Source: an uncultured Saprospiraceae bacterium (GTDB lineage: Bacteria > Bacteroidota > Bacteroidia > Chitinophagales > Saprospiraceae). Taken from it: a DNA stretch of 55,235 nt. Every line of letters begins with the position of its first letter. Position 1 is the first letter of the stretch. The position numbers and the translations under genes are program-made. The stretch lies in the NCBI GenBank assembly GCA_937923485.1, contig CALDUE010000036.1, positions 1 to 55,235 on the forward strand. The letters run 5' to 3'. This document shows positions 44,105-52,232 of the stretch, piece by piece. The notes beneath the pieces were generated by a model that had not been told where the DNA came from, made no database searches, and worked only from the letters and a program-made list of their open reading frames with translations.

Positions 44105-44326
44105 CTAGATAAGGGTGTTGCCTAAGAAGAGCGTAAAGATTCCGATAAACACGACCGCGATGTTTAGGTTCCTGCCTGTGGTTTGTTAAGACAGCAACCC
44201 GATTACAGCACCAAGTAAGGCCAATGGCACTATGGCCCAGTAAGCCCAACCCAGTATGGGTATGAAAGCGAGAATCGTAGAAATCACGGCCAGAAGTCCG
44301 ATCAGGGTGGAGAGTAAGTTTAACAT
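44105..44326 (-). pseudogene. small two-helix membrane protein, interrupted by an in-frame TAA
   Basis: The frame from ATG 44326 encodes 'MLNLLSTLIGLLAVISTIL' and a second hydrophobic segment, stops at TAA 44186, and then continues in the same frame as 'QTTGRNLNIAVVFIGIFTL' to a second stop at 44105. The paralog at 44930-45151 has the same sequence with Glu in place of the stop, and ends at the same relative point. A single-base change (GAA to TAA) explains this. It is either a recent pseudogene or a sequencing error; the truncated 47-residue product could still insert in the membrane. Confidence 0.6.
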
Positions 44327-44929
44327 GTAAGCATCAATGTGAAAGACATTTTTTTGAATTAGACTGAACCACCAAAATATTGTAGTAGTTGAGTAAACGT
44401 TCAATAAAAAAACATGTTACATTTAAAACAATTAGAAAAATATTATTTGGTGCTTTTCAGAAAAGTAGACCTTAAATAGTTCTTTATACGATCGACGGTC
44501 TGTATTTCCACAGCAATCGTGCGATGTAGATCGAATTTTGCATGTGTGACTAACAAGTTTGGAAGTGCTGAAGCGAAAAAAAACCGTTTTAAGACCTGGA
44601 AATGTGCATTTGAACTAACATTAAGATTTTAATGCATGTTCAATCTGGTTAACATCAAGGTTTTAGCACTTGTTCATTCGTCTAGGAAATAAGCGAGCAG
44701 CATTTATCATTTAACATCTTAATCAATAGTAGAGACGTGGAGGCTTACGCTTAACTGCTGAATCGTGAATAGAAAATATTAGGGAAAGCTGATTAAGCAG
44801 TAGGCTCGAACAACTTGCGTTGCTAGACGAGGAGCGTACCATCGTGCTCGTTTGTGGTTACTACAGCGTATTGAGGCAGACGTGAAAGTCTTAAGACGAC
44901 AGAATTAAAAATAATAGGCTAAGGGACGT
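44327..44929. other. AT-rich non-coding stretch between the two small membrane genes
   Basis: About 600 bases with no credible gene. It holds an imperfect 26-base direct repeat (44617-44642 and 44651-44676, about 20 of 26 identical, starting AACAT and ending TGTTCA) and CATTAA/TTAATG arms within the first copy. Otherwise I see nothing. Confidence 0.4.
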
Positions 44930-45151
44930 CTATGAAAGTCCACTACCAAGGAAGAGCGTGAAGATTCCAATCAGCACAACCACTAGATTGAGATTCCTGC
45001 CTGTAGTCTTTTCAGATAACAAACCGAGAACCGCTCCAAAGAGTGCTAATGGAACAATTACCCAATAAACCCAGCCAAATATGGGAACGAAGGCAATAAT
45101 TGTAGATAAAACAGCTAATACGCCGATTAGGGTGGAGAGCAGATTAAGCAT
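44930..45151 (-). CDS. small two-helix membrane protein, intact paralog
   Basis: A 73-residue protein with hydrophobic segments at about 3-21 and 23-45, a short 'SEKTTGRNLN' loop and a third hydrophobic stretch to the C-terminus ('VVVLIGIFTLFLG'). Conserved with its neighbour at 44105-44326, so the pair came from tandem duplication. Similar short three-helix proteins are common in Bacteroidetes and uncharacterised. The ATG at 45151 is chosen because it is shared with the paralog; upstream in-frame starts add unrelated residues. Confidence 0.6.
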   Translation of the reverse strand: MLNLLSTLIGVLAVLSTIIAFVPIFGWVYWVIVPLALFGAVLGLLSEKTTGRNLNLVVVLIGIFTLFLGSGLS

Positions 45152-45208
45152 GTGTATCAGTAAAAAAACAAAAGAATTTTTCAGAATACACTGTGTTGTC
45201 AACACCTT

Positions 45209-45225
45209 GTATGTTTCAAACATAC
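45209..45225. promoter_or_regulatory. 17-base palindrome overlapping a TAnnTTTG box
   Basis: GTATGTTTCAAACATAC is a perfect dyad. Its minus-strand half, TATGTTTG (45224 to 45217), is a perfect -7 box 66 bases before the ATG of the small membrane gene. No matching TTTG is found at the expected distance, so the site may need an activator or be an operator. Confidence 0.4.
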
Positions 45226-45271
45226 GATTATTAATCATATATTTTGACATTTCTTGGACAGGCCAAAAATA

Positions 45272-45301
45272 ATACCCCCAATAGCTGCCTATTGGAGGTA
45301 T
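45272..45301 (-). terminator. hairpin terminator of the small acidic protein gene
   Basis: ATACCCCCAATAG and CTATTGGAGGTAT pair over 13 bases with one mismatch around CTGC. On the minus strand a T-rich stretch (ATTATTTTT) follows, fitting termination of the gene at 45357-45593. Confidence 0.65.
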
Positions 45302-45356
45302 AATCGACCATCAAAAACTCACTTATGGAGCAAGGTCGGCGTGGGTAAATCGGTTT

Positions 45357-45593
45357 TTAGGCCGAAAGTTCAAGTGTTTCATTTCGGCTATAAGCCAAAA
45401 TTGCACTAACGCTTAGTGAAGAAGGACAGTAGGTCACCTGGGCTAACGCATTCTTTGCGTCGCGAAGCTCCTCGTAGTCTTCCCGTAGTTCGAAATTTCC
45501 CTCAAGGGAAAACTCCATTTCAAGCCGCTCTAAAACGGGCAGCTCTCCGTACGCTAAGCGCACAAGTTGGGTTTGTGTAGAAGGTTGAGACAT
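45357..45593 (-). CDS. small acidic conserved protein, hypothetical
   Basis: A 78-residue protein: a predicted helical N-terminal half ('TQLVRLAYGELPVLERLEME', then 'LREDYEELRDAKNAL') and a tail 'PSSLSVSAILAYSRNETLEL'. Proteins with this layout are widespread in Bacteroidetes and look like small anti-sigma or adaptor proteins, but I know of no experimental role. ATG and a terminator are both present, so expression is likely. Confidence 0.6.
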   Translation of the reverse strand: MSQPSTQTQLVRLAYGELPVLERLEMEFSLEGNFELREDYEELRDAKNALAQVTYCPSSLSVSAILAYSRNETLELSA

Positions 45594-45791
45594 GTAGTAG
45601 GCTTTTTGTCATTATGTAGTTAATCGTTTCACCGCTATAACCTTTTGAAGGTCTATTCTATTGCATTTTACTGTGGATAATTTCGCTTGAAGAATTTTTC
45701 TTTCGCTCATTAACAGGAAACAGCTCCTAAGTAGCAGACATAGCCGTTTGATTAGCATAACCTTTTTTCTTGCTTTTGGTTTGATTAGGCG

Positions 45792-46307
45792 ATGGCAACA
45801 TTTATTTCAGGTCGAAAGGTGGTTACAATCCGCTACGATCTACATGATGGGGGACCAGGGGGAGAACTTCTAGAACGAATGGATGTAAACTATCCATTTA
45901 CCTTCCTTTTTGGTAACGGAAATCTTCTTCCCGCTTTTGAGGATGAACTTGATGGTTTGCCCGATCGGGCAACCTTCGATTTCACGCTTACCCCAGAAAA
46001 AGCATATGGTCCTTATCGACCTGATCAAGTATTGCGGCTGCATCAGAGTCAATTCGCAGATCGCGAGGGTAACCTCTCTGAAGGCATCCTAACGGCTGGT
46101 AACAGCGTAAGACTAACGGCGAATGATGGCCGTGAGCACTCCGGCAAGGTCGTTCGTAGAGATGGAGAAGAGGTGCTCGTAGACTTCAATCACGTCATGG
46201 CAGGAAAAGCACTCTACTTTACCGGCGCAGTGCTTCACGTCAGAGATGCTACACCAGATGAACTTGCGAGAGGACATCACTTAGAGGATACTGGAGTAAG
46301 ACGCTAG
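45792..46307 (+). CDS. slyD: SlyD-type FKBP peptidyl-prolyl isomerase
   Basis: A 171-residue cytoplasmic chaperone/isomerase. FKBP strands flank the 'insert-in-flap' domain: 'VVTIRYDLHD' at the start, 'YPFTFLFGNGNLLPAFEDEL', 'FDFTLTPEKAYGPYRPDQVL', then 'VLVDFNHVMAGKALYFTGAV'. SlyD helps fold proline-limited proteins. The His-rich metal-binding tail of E. coli SlyD is reduced here to 'GHHLEDTGVRR', so nickel delivery is unlikely. Confidence 0.9.
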   Translation: MATFISGRKVVTIRYDLHDGGPGGELLERMDVNYPFTFLFGNGNLLPAFEDELDGLPDRATFDFTLTPEKAYGPYRPDQVLRLHQSQFADREGNLSEGILTAGNSVRLTANDGREHSGKVVRRDGEEVLVDFNHVMAGKALYFTGAVLHVRDATPDELARGHHLEDTGVRR

Positions 46308-46364
46308 TTCTGGCTCATCTTTACGCCGCCTCATACACCGCACCCTAGCTTAATTGCCACAATC

Positions 46365-47942
46365 TTGACTTCTACTTCTTCTTCATCATTAGCTACTACT
46401 TCAGCTGTTCGCACGCGAACCAAAGCACTATTGGACGCACTCACCGAAGGCTTGCATGAGCGAGATACTGCGGTAGCCATGGCACTGCTCACTGCATTAG
46501 CAGGAGAAAGTATCTTTCTACTTGGCCCTCCAGGTGTAGGTAAATCTTTGATCGCTCGGCGACTCAAACATGCCTTCTCAGACGGCACAAGCTTCGAATA
46601 CCTGATGTCGAAGTTCTCTACGCCAGATGAAATCTTTGGACCTGTTTCCATCCGAAAGCTAAAAGACGAGGATAAGTACGAACGACTTACCGCCAAATAT
46701 CTCCCAGGAGCCAACGTCGTATTCCTCGACGAAATTTGGAAAGCGGGCCCAGCGATTCAAAATGCACTGCTTACCATTCTGAATGAGAGAATATATCGCA
46801 ACGGCGAACAAGAAATCGAAGTTAAAGTCCGCGCAATTATCTCGGCCAGTAACGAGCTGCCAGCGCCAGGCTCAAGTTTAGACCCGTTGTGGGATCGCTT
46901 TTTGGTACGGCTCGAAATAGGAAACGTGCGCAAATTCGATTCCTTTGTCAAGCTTATCACGGATACGAACAATGTCTACGACGTCAATATTCCAACAGGG
47001 GTCGCCTTGTCACAACAAGAGCTTGAGGCATACTCCACAGAGATTGATAAGGTCGAACTTTCTCCTGAGGCGCTGAACACGATCCAAGTGCTCAAGTCGC
47101 GCATCGACGCCTACAACGCAGAACGACCTGATCCTTCCGATCACATTCGCGTCTACGATCGCCGATGGAAGAAGGCTGTGCGACTGCTGCGCACAAGTGC
47201 TTACCTCAACGGAAGGTCTGCCGTAGATCTCATGGATTGTTTCCTGCTTGAATATTGTCTGTGGGGAAAGCCTGATCAACGAGATCACATCAAAGAGATG
47301 TTGGCAGAAACAATCCGTCAGCATGGCTATGCAGTCGCGGTCAATTTACCGATGCTACGCAAAGAGCTAGACAGTTTTGAAGCAGATGTTGATGCAGAGA
47401 TTCGTGTACGACATATCGTGGCCGAGGATCAGCTCCAACCCGTACAGGATGAGTACTACGAGATCCTCAAGGAAGACTCTCAATTTGAAGGTGTGCTCAT
47501 TAGTGTCAAGCAGTTTGACGGACTTACGGCTGACGAGCTAAGCGTGACCAATCTGTTTGATGCGAATAAAAGCCTCGTCAATAGATTGAAGGTGCGTAAG
47601 AGTGATCGTCCCAACATGATCACTGTCGAATACAATGCACGCGAGTATACCTACCGGCTCCGCACGCGTCAAATCGAGCGCACGGAGATCATTCCAAAAA
47701 CACCTCATGCCTTGGTGGTTCAGCATTGGGAAGAAAGATTCCGTGAGCTAAACGCCTACATTGCTGAGCAGGCCTCTCGCCTAAAAGCCGATGCTCCAGA
47801 AGCGCTAAACGGCTTACGCCAAAACCTCTTCGTGGAGGCTAGATTCGCGGAGCTAGCTGAAGCTAATCAACGTCAAACTGCCGAGGCCGTAGATGCCTTG
47901 AAGTTGCGCTTGGATAAGCTGCGGTATAGCTACAACCCATAG
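46365..47942 (+). CDS. ravA: RavA-like MoxR-family AAA+ ATPase
   Basis: A 525-residue MoxR ATPase. Walker A 'GPPGVGKS' (about residues 54-61), Walker B 'VVFLDEIWKAGPAIQNALL', sensor 'IISASNELPAPGSSLDPLWD' and an arginine-finger region match RavA closely. The C-terminal part (about 330-525) corresponds to the RavA triple-helical/LARA region. RavA normally works with the VWA protein ViaA, which is not next to it here. Start is TTG 46365, the only in-frame start before the conserved core. The aminotransferase gene begins three bases after its stop, so both are likely one operon. A GTAA-loop variant of the dispersed motif lies at 47812. Confidence 0.8.
   Translation: MTSTSSSSLATTSAVRTRTKALLDALTEGLHERDTAVAMALLTALAGESIFLLGPPGVGKSLIARRLKHAFSDGTSFEYLMSKFSTPDEIFGPVSIRKLKDEDKYERLTAKYLPGANVVFLDEIWKAGPAIQNALLTILNERIYRNGEQEIEVKVRAIISASNELPAPGSSLDPLWDRFLVRLEIGNVRKFDSFVKLITDTNNVYDVNIPTGVALSQQELEAYSTEIDKVELSPEALNTIQVLKSRIDAYNAERPDPSDHIRVYDRRWKKAVRLLRTSAYLNGRSAVDLMDCFLLEYCLWGKPDQRDHIKEMLAETIRQHGYAVAVNLPMLRKELDSFEADVDAEIRVRHIVAEDQLQPVQDEYYEILKEDSQFEGVLISVKQFDGLTADELSVTNLFDANKSLVNRLKVRKSDRPNMITVEYNAREYTYRLRTRQIERTEIIPKTPHALVVQHWEERFRELNAYIAEQASRLKADAPEALNGLRQNLFVEARFAELAEANQRQTAEAVDALKLRLDKLRYSYNP
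47812..47826 (-). repeat. dispersed motif variant with GTAA loop
   Basis: GGTTTTGGCGTAAGC antisense to ravA, read as 'LRQNL'. Confidence 0.8.
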
Positions 47943-47945
47943 TCT

Positions 47946-49241
47946 ATGTCCTCCTCCCTTTCAAATCGCGGTGCCGCCCTCATCGGCAAGCCCCTTCGTG
48001 CTGACTTTGACAAGTTTGCACTTGCCGAAGAGAATCCCTACGATGCAGTTAATAATCCTGAGGGGGCTATTTCCCTTTGCATCGCCGAAAACGTATTGTC
48101 TTGGCCAGAGATGCGCGCCAAATTGCAAGAGATCGCCCAGCGACCGATACCGCAATGGGTCTCAAAATACACTTCGATTCTTGGTGCTCCACCGTTTCGT
48201 GAAGCGCTGGCGCGTTTTGCCGAAAGGCACCTTAGCACCATTGGGGGCAGATCGGCTCAAACGTTTAGCGAAGACCATTTTGCTGTCTCAAGTGGTGCCA
48301 CGGGTATCGTCGAACTGACTGCCCTATTGCTCTGCGATGATGGAGATGTGGCAGCCTTTCCCGCTCCCTGCTATCCGGTCTACACACAGGATGTCGGTAA
48401 CAAGGCCAAGGTGGGGAGATTCGATATTTTACCGGCGGCAGCTTGGAGAAATACACCCGGCCAACACCCACTTTCCGTGCTGGATTTAGATCGCTCGCTT
48501 GCCGAGATTGAGGCACAAGGCAATCAATTGAAGTTGCTTGTACTTACACAGCCCGATAATCCGACGGGAGTGATTTACAGTCAGCAGCAACTGGAGCAAA
48601 TCACAGATTGGTGCATTGCACACAAGGTGCACCTCTGCGTCAATGAGTTATATGCACTTTCGCAGATTGATTACACCGATGCTAGTTTGGCGAACGACTA
48701 TGGCTCCCAGCCTGTCCAGTATTACTCTTTTCTAAATGAGGTAGAACGTCGCCAGAGTCCGTTTCTTCATTGGTGGTATTCCTTTTCGAAAGACTTCGGC
48801 ATATCAGGACTACGCACAGGAGTGATGTATAGCCGCAACGATGATTTTCTGGAGGCTTTGGGCAACTATGGTGCTCCATCTTTGGTGAGCAACCATACCC
48901 AGTGGTTATTGAGTGAAATGCTTAGTGATGAGGATTGGGTTACAGCTTTCGCCAAAACCAATCAGCAGCGTCTCACAAGAAGTTATGCAGAGGTCATCAA
49001 AACGCTAAGAAAGAAGAACATTCAGTACTTCCCGGCTAGAGGGTCGCTTTTTGTGTGGGCGAAGTTGAACGACACGCAGGCCACCTCCGATATTGAATAC
49101 TGGAGCAAGCTCTTTGACGATCAACAGCTTTTGCTAACTGCACCAGGAGGTTTTGGCCACACTGAAAACGGTTGGCTAAGAATCGTGTATTCCTGTGTTG
49201 ATGCAACAGTTTTGGATGTCGCCCTAGATAGACTTAGCTAA
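47946..49241 (+). CDS. PLP-dependent class I/II aminotransferase (ACC-synthase-like)
   Basis: A 431-residue fold-type I PLP enzyme. Motifs: 'SSGATGIVELTALLLCDDGD' (cofactor phosphate loop), 'LTQPDNPTG', the Schiff-base Lys in 'YSFSKDFGISGLRTG', and the carboxylate-binding Arg in 'GWLRIVYSC'. The wording of these motifs is closer to ACC-synthase-like enzymes than to aspartate aminotransferase. True ACC synthase activity is unlikely to be inferred from this alone; a transaminase or lyase on an unknown amino acid is equally possible. It follows ravA by three bases. Two dispersed-motif copies lie inside it (48214, 48945). Confidence 0.8.
   Translation: MSSSLSNRGAALIGKPLRADFDKFALAEENPYDAVNNPEGAISLCIAENVLSWPEMRAKLQEIAQRPIPQWVSKYTSILGAPPFREALARFAERHLSTIGGRSAQTFSEDHFAVSSGATGIVELTALLLCDDGDVAAFPAPCYPVYTQDVGNKAKVGRFDILPAAAWRNTPGQHPLSVLDLDRSLAEIEAQGNQLKLLVLTQPDNPTGVIYSQQQLEQITDWCIAHKVHLCVNELYALSQIDYTDASLANDYGSQPVQYYSFLNEVERRQSPFLHWWYSFSKDFGISGLRTGVMYSRNDDFLEALGNYGAPSLVSNHTQWLLSEMLSDEDWVTAFAKTNQQRLTRSYAEVIKTLRKKNIQYFPARGSLFVWAKLNDTQATSDIEYWSKLFDDQQLLLTAPGGFGHTENGWLRIVYSCVDATVLDVALDRLS
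48214..48227 (+). repeat. dispersed motif, swapped-stem variant
   Basis: GTTTTGCCGAAAGG in sense of the aminotransferase gene, read as 'RFAER'. Confidence 0.85.
48945..48959 (-). repeat. dispersed motif, exact copy
   Basis: Exact copy antisense to the aminotransferase gene, read as 'AFAKT'. Confidence 0.9.
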
Positions 49242-49290
49242 GAAACCTTCCTGCGTGCACAGCCTGGGCGAAAGGCACTAATTCAAAAAA

Positions 49291-49320
49291 GCCCAACGAC
49301 ACTCGTCGCTGGGCAATTTT
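49291..49320. terminator. bidirectional terminator between aminotransferase and sigma gene
   Basis: GCCCAACGAC and GTCGCTGGGC pair with one mismatch around ACTC. On the minus strand TTTTTT follows (strong); on the plus strand AATTTTA follows (weaker). It serves the convergent genes on both sides. Confidence 0.8.
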
Positions 49321-49432
49321 ATAAGATCCGTCAAGTCAACTTTTTCTAGGCAACTAATCTTTCAGTATTCCATAGGTAGCCCTTACACTACCTGAATCCG
49401 AAGACCTGAACGGTTCAATTTTAACGCGCTAT

Positions 49433-50077
49433 TTATCGCTTAGCTACACGCACATTGTGCTCGAGGTAGCTAAGTGCAGCGGGGTTCTTTAGTTCGTTGT
49501 GAAGCATCTCCTTCGCACGGAAAAGTTGAGCTTTAACCGTACCGAGTGGTATGTTGAGTTCTGTTGCGATCTCATCGTAGCTAAGCTCTTGGAAAAAGCG
49601 CATCTCGATCATCTGACGGTACTTCGTTGAAAGTTGACCGATGAGAGCACGCATCATCTTAAGGCGCTGATCTTTCATGAGGCGCTGTTCTGGATCTGGA
49701 GCAGAAGAGCGGATATTGAAGCTGAATTGCTGGTTTGAATCTTCTTTGATTGTTTCATCAATCGAAAGGGTCACCAAGCGCTTCTTACGAATGTGGTCGA
49801 TGCAGTTGTTGGTTGCAATTTTGAATAACCAAGTCGAGAACGCATAACGTGGCTCATAGCTTGGGAGCTTATTGAAAGCCTTCGTGAATGCTTCCTGCGT
49901 TAGATCGCTCGCATCTTCAGTGTTGCTCACCATCTTGTACATCATCTGGTGAATTGCACCGCGGTAACGCCCCATAAGGCTAGCATATGCATCTTGAGCG
50001 CCGTCGATGGCCTTTACAACAAGTACGTAGTCTTGCTTAGCTCTATCTGAAAGGCGTGGGTTAGGAATCATAGTCAT
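49433..50077 (-). CDS. RpoE-like ECF RNA polymerase sigma factor
   Basis: A 214-residue sigma-70 family protein. Region 2 (about 30-100) includes 'DASDLTQEAFTKAFNKLPSY' and 'FSTWLFKIATNNCIDHIRKK'; region 4 (about 145-200) includes 'FFQELSYDEIATELNIPLGT' with the helix-turn-helix. Bacteroidetes carry a conserved essential-looking factor of this type. No anti-sigma factor is adjacent. Upstream minus-strand DNA has TACCTTGC near 50190, a weak -7 box. Confidence 0.9.
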   Translation of the reverse strand: MTMIPNPRLSDRAKQDYVLVVKAIDGAQDAYASLMGRYRGAIHQMMYKMVSNTEDASDLTQEAFTKAFNKLPSYEPRYAFSTWLFKIATNNCIDHIRKKRLVTLSIDETIKEDSNQQFSFNIRSSAPDPEQRLMKDQRLKMMRALIGQLSTKYRQMIEMRFFQELSYDEIATELNIPLGTVKAQLFRAKEMLHNELKNPAALSYLEHNVRVAKR

Positions 50078-50450
50078 GGTAGGGGGGATGTAGTGTTAGT
50101 AGTGCGGTTTGCGTTTGTGTTAATGTCACTTCGGGTGACGTTTTTAAGAACGATTGGTGTAACTTTTTACCTCTTTCATTCTGGACGCAAGGTAGACTTA
50201 TGGGATGCGTAACTTTATGGTTAAGAGCTCGTTGGGTAGTGTTGGGTGCCGATGTGGTACGTTCTATTACGGGTGCGGTAGCAGCTAATGAGGGAACGGT
50301 CGATCAATTTGTAACCTCCTCAGAAACCTCGTTGAGGGAACGGTCAATTTTGTACGCTAATCGGTAATGCCTCGTTTTCCCACGCGAAGCTTTTGAGCTT
50401 TCAGGAGGCTAGAACTTGAATTTGGCGCACTTTTTAGCTGGTGAATCGCC
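50078..50450. other. non-coding region between sigma and glycosyltransferase genes
   Basis: About 370 bases without a gene. TGAGGGAACGGTC occurs twice (50289-50301 and 50333-50345), each followed by a similar CAATTT..GTA stretch. A CACTTCGGGTG hairpin lies near 50128. The sigma gene's leader should be here; otherwise I see nothing. Confidence 0.4.
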
Positions 50451-51563
50451 CTACCAGTTCGCTTTTCCGCTTGAAGGAAAAAGTGCCGCAAGAGAAAAGC
50501 GGACATAATAGATGCATACGCCTACATCAAGTACAGGCAAATAGGCGATCAGGTCGCTTTCACCGAGGCTCTTTGCGATTTGGCTCATCCGCCACCAGAC
50601 TAATGCAAGTCGTACACTATATATAAGGAGTGCGAATTGCCAAGCCCCAAACAGCATAAGAACAAGTACACCAACGAAGTGAGCAACATGTGAAGCTGCT
50701 AGCATGCCGAGCCACAGCTGATCACTCTTTTTATATGCTGTACTCACAGAGAGGTGACGCGTCTTTTGTTTGAAGTAGCCACTCCATGTTGTGTGTGGCT
50801 CGGAGTATACCCATGCATCGGCATCCACACAGATGCCCGTATTGGTAGCTGTTGCGCCTTGGTTGACAAGTAGGTCGTCATCTCCACCTGCAAGATGTGC
50901 ATGGGAAGAGAAACCTTCGACACGGTTATAGAGCGCTCTGCTATAAAGCATGTTGCGACCTACTCCCATGTAGGGGTTTCCAGATGCGGCTGCGCTCAAA
51001 TACTGGCCTGCGGTATACAAGGCCTCGAATCGAATCCACTTATTAAGCCATCCAGCTCGCTTTTGGTAAGGACCGTAGCCCAAGACTAGCTCGGTTTTGT
51101 CGTCTGCGGCGCTGAGCATTCGGGCAGCCCAGTTGCTAGAAGCTGGTTTGCAATCTGCATCGGTTGCAAGAATCCAAGTGGATGTACTCTTGGCGATGGC
51201 CTCGCTGAGGGCGGCCTTTTTACCAGGACTGGTTTTGGCGAAAGCAGACACCACGCGTAACTTCGAATACTTCTCCTCAAATTGTGCGAGCACCTGTCCA
51301 GTAGCATCGGTACTGTCATCGTTCACTACGACCACTGCTAGGCTAGGAAGGTCTTGATCTAGGATCGCTGGTAGAAACCGCTTCAAGTTTTCAGCCTCAT
51401 TGCGAGCAGCAAGTAGAATGTCCACGCTTTCGATAGGATTGGTCTCAGCAGACTTCTTACCAAAATGCTTGACCAACCGCGCGGCAGGCACGACATAAAA
51501 CCAGGCGTTTATAAAGCTGGCAAGCGTAGCGAGAAGAAGAATAGTCAAGACCACAGTCTGCAA
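50451..51563 (-). CDS. membrane glycosyltransferase family 2
   Basis: A 370-residue enzyme: N-terminal membrane helix (about 4-24), GT-A fold catalytic domain (about 45-250) with 'DILLAARNEAENL', 'VVVNDDSTDATGQ', the DxD-like 'ATDADCKP', 'GGDDDLLVNQGA' and 'QKTRHLSVS', then two or three C-terminal membrane helices. The plan resembles processive or chain-transferring GT2 enzymes of the cell envelope. Acceptor and sugar are unknown. Start is TTG 51563; no in-frame ATG lies before the helix. One motif copy encodes 'AFAKT' (51231). Divergent from dtd. Confidence 0.82.
   Translation of the reverse strand: MQTVVLTILLLATLASFINAWFYVVPAARLVKHFGKKSAETNPIESVDILLAARNEAENLKRFLPAILDQDLPSLAVVVVNDDSTDATGQVLAQFEEKYSKLRVVSAFAKTSPGKKAALSEAIAKSTSTWILATDADCKPASSNWAARMLSAADDKTELVLGYGPYQKRAGWLNKWIRFEALYTAGQYLSAAASGNPYMGVGRNMLYSRALYNRVEGFSSHAHLAGGDDDLLVNQGATATNTGICVDADAWVYSEPHTTWSGYFKQKTRHLSVSTAYKKSDQLWLGMLAASHVAHFVGVLVLMLFGAWQFALLIYSVRLALVWWRMSQIAKSLGESDLIAYLPVLDVGVCIYYVRFSLAALFPSSGKANW
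51231..51245 (+). repeat. dispersed motif, exact copy
   Basis: Exact copy antisense to the glycosyltransferase gene, read as 'AFAKT'. Confidence 0.9.
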
Positions 51564-51650
51564 AGTAGCCGAAGATTGAGTTTCAATGATGTCTAGCTTG
51601 GCAGAGAAGCTTCGCTTGGTGGATATTGCATCTGTCTAAAGACGATTGCT

Positions 51651-52103
51651 ATGCGTGCGATTTTACAACGGGTCACTTCAGCCTCCGTCATTTCAGATGG
51701 GGTGCCAACAGGGGCGATTGAAAAGGGTCTCCTTATCCTATTTGGCGTCGAAGTTGGAGACACTATGGAGGAACTACAATGGTTGGTGAGAAAGATTGCC
51801 GGCCTACGCATCTTCTCAGACGCAGAAGGACTCATGAACCTCGACCTTGCAGATGTCGGCGGCCGATGTTTGGTAATCAGTCAATTTACGCTACTGGCAT
51901 CAACCAAGAAAGGAAAGCGACCGAGCTACATACGGAGTGCTCGTCCTGAAGAGGCTATTCCCTTCTATGAGATTTTCGTCAAAACACTCGCCGCGCAAAC
52001 CAATACGGAAGTTGCTACGGGTGTATTTGGTGCAGACATGCAGGTAAGCCTTGTTAACGATGGGCCTGTAACGATTACGATCGACACGCGGCTCAAAGAA
52101 TAG
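51651..52103 (+). CDS. dtd: D-aminoacyl-tRNA deacylase
   Basis: A 150-residue homodimeric enzyme that hydrolyses D-aminoacyl-tRNAs. Family marks: 'MRAILQRVTSASV' at the start, 'GLLILFGVEVGD', 'KIAGLRIFSD', the catalytic 'SQFTLLA', and the cross-subunit 'NDGPVTITID' near the end (canonical NxGP). Length is as expected. It stands alone, with a strong bidirectional terminator after it. Confidence 0.95.
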   Translation: MRAILQRVTSASVISDGVPTGAIEKGLLILFGVEVGDTMEELQWLVRKIAGLRIFSDAEGLMNLDLADVGGRCLVISQFTLLASTKKGKRPSYIRSARPEEAIPFYEIFVKTLAAQTNTEVATGVFGADMQVSLVNDGPVTITIDTRLKE

Positions 52104-52124
52104 CATATGGCATACTGCCAAATG

Positions 52125-52165
52125 AAAAAAGCCTGATGAATGCACTTGCAATCATCAGGCTTTTT
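52125..52165. terminator. bidirectional terminator between dtd and the T9SS cargo gene
   Basis: AAAAAGCCTGATGA (52126-52139) and TCATCAGGCTTTTT (52152-52165) pair perfectly around a 12-base loop, with T tracts on both strands, between convergent genes. Confidence 0.92.
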
Positions 52166-52232
52166 CGATTTCAAAGGAGTTTCCCTTGCGTCGTATGAAA
52201 TGTACAAGAGTAAATGATTGCGAAAAGTTCCG

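Noticed and set aside
44186-44188. Programmed readthrough or recoding of the TAA in the small membrane gene
   Set aside because: No conserved recoding context or structure is visible; a point mutation relative to the paralog is simpler.
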